This document shows positions 4,974 to 6,843 of a stretch of 6,843 nucleotides of DNA, piece after piece; within the stretch, counting starts at the first letter, position 1, and the number at the start of each line of letters is the position of its first letter. Under the pieces are notes generated by a model. The model was not told where the DNA came from. It saw only the letters and a program-made list of their open reading frames with translations, and did not search any database. Both the position numbers and the translations under genes were made by a program. The DNA is from Hyphomicrobiaceae bacterium UBA2767 (GTDB lineage: Bacteria; Pseudomonadota; Alphaproteobacteria; Rhizobiales; Methyloligellaceae): assembly GCA_002352635.1 (NCBI GenBank), contig DEIT01000004.1, forward strand, positions 12,828 through 19,670, in the 5' to 3' direction.

Positions 4974-6230
4974 ATGGCCGGCAATTCCAGCGCATCTCAT
5001 AGCTGTGATGTCATGGTCATCGGCGGTGGGCCGGCGGGATCGACGATTTCGTCTTTGCTAAGCGACATGGGTTGGGACGTGGTCCTTATCGACAAGGACC
5101 GGCATCCGCGCTTTCACATCGGCGAGTCGCTGTTGCCGCGCAACCTGCCGATATTTGAGCGCCTCGGTGTCCTGGAGGATGTCTCCCGCATTGCGGTGAC
5201 CAAATATGGCGCCGATATCTCGCTGCCGACAGGCGAAGATTACCGCAAGTTCGAGTTCGCCGAGGCCAATCCGAGCCAGCCGAGCGCCTTCCAGGTGAAG
5301 CGGGCGGAATTTGACGACCTGCTGCTGAAGAACAGCCAAGCCAAAGGCACCCGCGTCCTTCAAGGAACGGCAGCAACCGCGGCCGCCTTCGGTGCTGATC
5401 GGCGTGCGCAGATCACAACCGTCAACGACGCAGGGCACGAGTGCGTCTGGCATGCGGATTTCCTGGTAGACGCCTCCGGCCGTGACGCGTTTCTCGCCAG
5501 CCGGCTGAAGCTGAAATCGAGAGATCCGCAACACAACAGCGCGGCAGTCTTTGCACATTTCAGTGGCGTGCAGCGGCGCAGCGGTACTGACGCCGGCAAC
5601 ACGAGTGTCGTGTGGTTCGAAAAGGGATGGTTTTGGACAATTCCCCTGCCCGACGGCAATGACAGCGTCGGCGTCGTATGCCACCCCGATTACCTGCGGA
5701 CCCGCCGAACCGAACTGGACCGCTTTCTCATCGACAGCATCGCGTCCTGCCCGCAAATCGCCCGGCGCATGCGCGGCGCGGAGCTGGTCACGGAAGTCTA
5801 CGCGGCCGGAAATTACTCTTACAAGGCGGACGCCATGTATGGCGATCGGTTTTTGCTCATTGGCGACGCCTATGCCTTCCTCGACCCTATTTTTTCAACA
5901 GGTGTTTTCCTCGCCATGGAAAGTGCGACGAGGGGAGCGGAAACTGTCGACGCGTGTTTGCGTGATCCCTCCAGCACAGAGACTTACCTTGCCCGACATG
6001 CAGCGATAATGGATCGCGGACTGCAGCGCCTGGCCTGGTTCATTTACCGTTTCAATGACCCGGCAATGCAAACTCTGTTTATGGCCTCGGCGAACCCGTT
6101 GAACATGAGAAAAGCCGTCATCTCGTTGCTGGCGGGAGATGTGTTCGACACCCGGTCGGGCGGGTTTGCGGTGCCTGCCTTCAAACTGGCCTATCATGTC
6201 TTGAGTCTTGCCCATGGTAGATCAGACTGA
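4974..6230 (+). CDS. Flavin-dependent halogenase-like monooxygenase
   Basis: 418-residue FAD-dependent oxidoreductase of the flavin-dependent halogenase / geranylgeranyl-reductase-like superfamily. In true halogenases FADH2 and O2 generate HOCl or HOBr, which is passed to a lysine that halogenates an aromatic substrate. Visible motifs: dinucleotide fold VMVIGGGPAGST (13-24), acidic end of strand 2 LIDKDRHPRF (38-47), HIGESLLPRN (48-57), KYGAD (77-81) with Lys77 where the halogenase lysine lies, FQVKRAEFDDLLL (106-118), VDASGR (165-170), the halogenase signature WFWTIP (219-224, pattern WxWxIP), and the second FAD motif FLLIGDAYAFLDPIFSTGV (293-311). The C-terminal part (FIYRFNDP, then NPLNMRKAVISLLAGDVF) is typical of bacterial proteins annotated tryptophan 7-halogenase or FAD-dependent oxidoreductase. 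A GGAGG site 7 bases before the ATG fixes the start. Substrate is unknown, and simple oxidation or hydroxylation instead of halogenation cannot be excluded. Confidence 0.87.
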   Translation: MAGNSSASHSCDVMVIGGGPAGSTISSLLSDMGWDVVLIDKDRHPRFHIGESLLPRNLPIFERLGVLEDVSRIAVTKYGADISLPTGEDYRKFEFAEANPSQPSAFQVKRAEFDDLLLKNSQAKGTRVLQGTAATAAAFGADRRAQITTVNDAGHECVWHADFLVDASGRDAFLASRLKLKSRDPQHNSAAVFAHFSGVQRRSGTDAGNTSVVWFEKGWFWTIPLPDGNDSVGVVCHPDYLRTRRTELDRFLIDSIASCPQIARRMRGAELVTEVYAAGNYSYKADAMYGDRFLLIGDAYAFLDPIFSTGVFLAMESATRGAETVDACLRDPSSTETYLARHAAIMDRGLQRLAWFIYRFNDPAMQTLFMASANPLNMRKAVISLLAGDVFDTRSGGFAVPAFKLAYHVLSLAHGRSD

Positions 6231-6257
6231 TCCATTCCGCCGGCTTACGCCCGCTTT

Positions 6258-6292
6258 CGGGGGCAAAGCAGCCCTTCACCGCAACGCCCCCG
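6258..6292. repeat. 7-base inverted repeat between convergent genes
   Basis: CGGGGGC (6258-6264) and GCCCCCG (6286-6292) are perfectly complementary across a 21-base spacer, in the 115-base gap between the convergent halogenase-like and SRPBCC genes. It could act as a long-loop two-way terminator, but it lacks a T-run, and no better terminator is visible in the gap. Confidence 0.25.
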
Positions 6293-6345
6293 CCTATGGC
6301 GCAAACCGCTCGACTGCCTGGTCCGGTATCGCGTGCGCGGACAAC

Positions 6346-6843
6346 TCAGGCCCGAAGCTCCGCAAAAATCTCGTCCATGATTGCGAAACCGCTTTCCCAG
6401 CCTTTGCCCATATTGGCCACGGCCTCGGCGAAACAGGCGCGCTCGGCATCGCTCGCTTCATAGGGTTCCCAGATCAGCCGCACCCTGGTCTTGCCGCCCT
6501 CGTCGGCAAATGTCACGGTTGTCAGCAGCACGCGCGGCCAGTCCGGCATTTTCGGATTCGATACGGTATTCCAATCTGAATCCGTGGAGGAATGATGGTG
6601 CCAGACGAGCCGCTCCGGCGGCGTCACTTCCGTGAAGACGGCTTTGCTGAGCATGGAGTTCTCACCCCATTTCATCTCGTTGAGCCACTCCCCGCCGGGC
6701 TTGAGATCGAATTTGTGGATGATGGTTTCCACACCCGGGCCATACCAGCGCGCAAGAAATTCCGGTTCGGTCCAGGCGCGCCACACCATTTCGCGCGGCG
6801 CATCAAACACGCGATCCAGTACAAACTCCTTCAAATCACTCAT
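6346..6843 (-). CDS. SRPBCC / AHSA1-family (START-like fold) protein
   Basis: Cytosolic 165-residue protein of the activator-of-Hsp90-ATPase-homologue-1-like (AHSA1) group of the SRPBCC superfamily, which have a helix-grip fold with a hydrophobic ligand pocket. Family marks: LDRVFDAPREMVWRAWTEPE (9-28), ARWYGPG (31-37), FDLKPGGEW (45-53), FTEVTPPERLVW (70-81), LLTTVTFAD (106-114), TRVRLIW (119-125) and the C-terminal helix MGKGWESGFAIMDEIFAELR. The usual family start coincides with the ATG at 6843-6841, the last three bases of the window, so the gene is probably complete, but its ribosome site and any longer start cannot be seen. Ligand and function are unknown. Relatives are often paired with an ArsR-type regulator, which would lie outside the window. 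It converges on the halogenase-like gene. Confidence 0.9.
   Translation of the reverse strand: MSDLKEFVLDRVFDAPREMVWRAWTEPEFLARWYGPGVETIIHKFDLKPGGEWLNEMKWGENSMLSKAVFTEVTPPERLVWHHHSSTDSDWNTVSNPKMPDWPRVLLTTVTFADEGGKTRVRLIWEPYEASDAERACFAEAVANMGKGWESGFAIMDEIFAELRA

Noticed and set aside
5058..5756. 232-codon minus-strand reading frame opposite the halogenase-like gene
   Set aside because: Explained by high GC content opposite a real gene. The plus strand carries clear FAD and halogenase motifs, and the minus translation shows no domain.
4299..6360. 15-base exact repeat TCAGGCCCGAAGCTC at 4299-4313 and 6346-6360
   Set aside because: One copy lies inside the basic-protein gene and the other over the stop of the SRPBCC gene on the opposite strand. 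The two coding contexts are unrelated and nothing else is shared around them, so it is probably chance.

Overview
The window looks like chromosomal DNA from an alphaproteobacterium, probably of the Hyphomicrobiales (rhizobia and relatives). This rests on recalled family resemblance: the ErfK/YbiS-type L,D-transpeptidase, the form of the hemolysin III protein, the small His/Trp/Arg-rich secreted peptide and the 49-residue conserved-looking protein. Coding sequences are GC-rich with mostly G/C third positions. I see no tRNA, rRNA, CRISPR array, transposase or phage gene. No species can be named from the sequence alone.

Layout. An L,D-transpeptidase runs off the left edge on the minus strand (1-613). 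A hemolysin III/PAQR-like seven-helix membrane protein is divergent from it (858-1511). About 500 bases without a convincing gene follow, holding two clear inverted repeats. Next is an 80-residue tail-anchored-looking protein (2010-2252, plus), which converges on a minus-strand group: a class I glutamine amidotransferase (2345-3121), a 49-residue protein just upstream of it (3173-3322), and a small secreted cationic peptide (3496-3738). A divergent intergenic region with a CRP-type palindrome separates that peptide from a secreted, extremely basic protein that carries a DUF4157-like HELGH zinc-site motif (3993-4838, plus). That gene ends at a strong intrinsic terminator. A flavin-dependent halogenase-like monooxygenase (4974-6230, plus) comes next and converges on an SRPBCC/AHSA1-family gene (6346-6843, minus) whose start lies exactly at the right edge.

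How the genes relate. This is mostly a row of single-gene units rather than one operon. The most coherent theme is the envelope: three products have signal peptides (the transpeptidase, the cationic peptide and the basic DUF4157-like protein) and two have membrane segments. The most unusual locus is the divergent pair at about 3496-4838, two secreted, strongly cationic proteins sharing one control region. The second joins a DUF4157-type metallopeptidase signature to a Lys/Ala-rich histone-like tail. The halogenase-like enzyme is separated from that pair by the terminator, and no biosynthetic partner for it is visible here.
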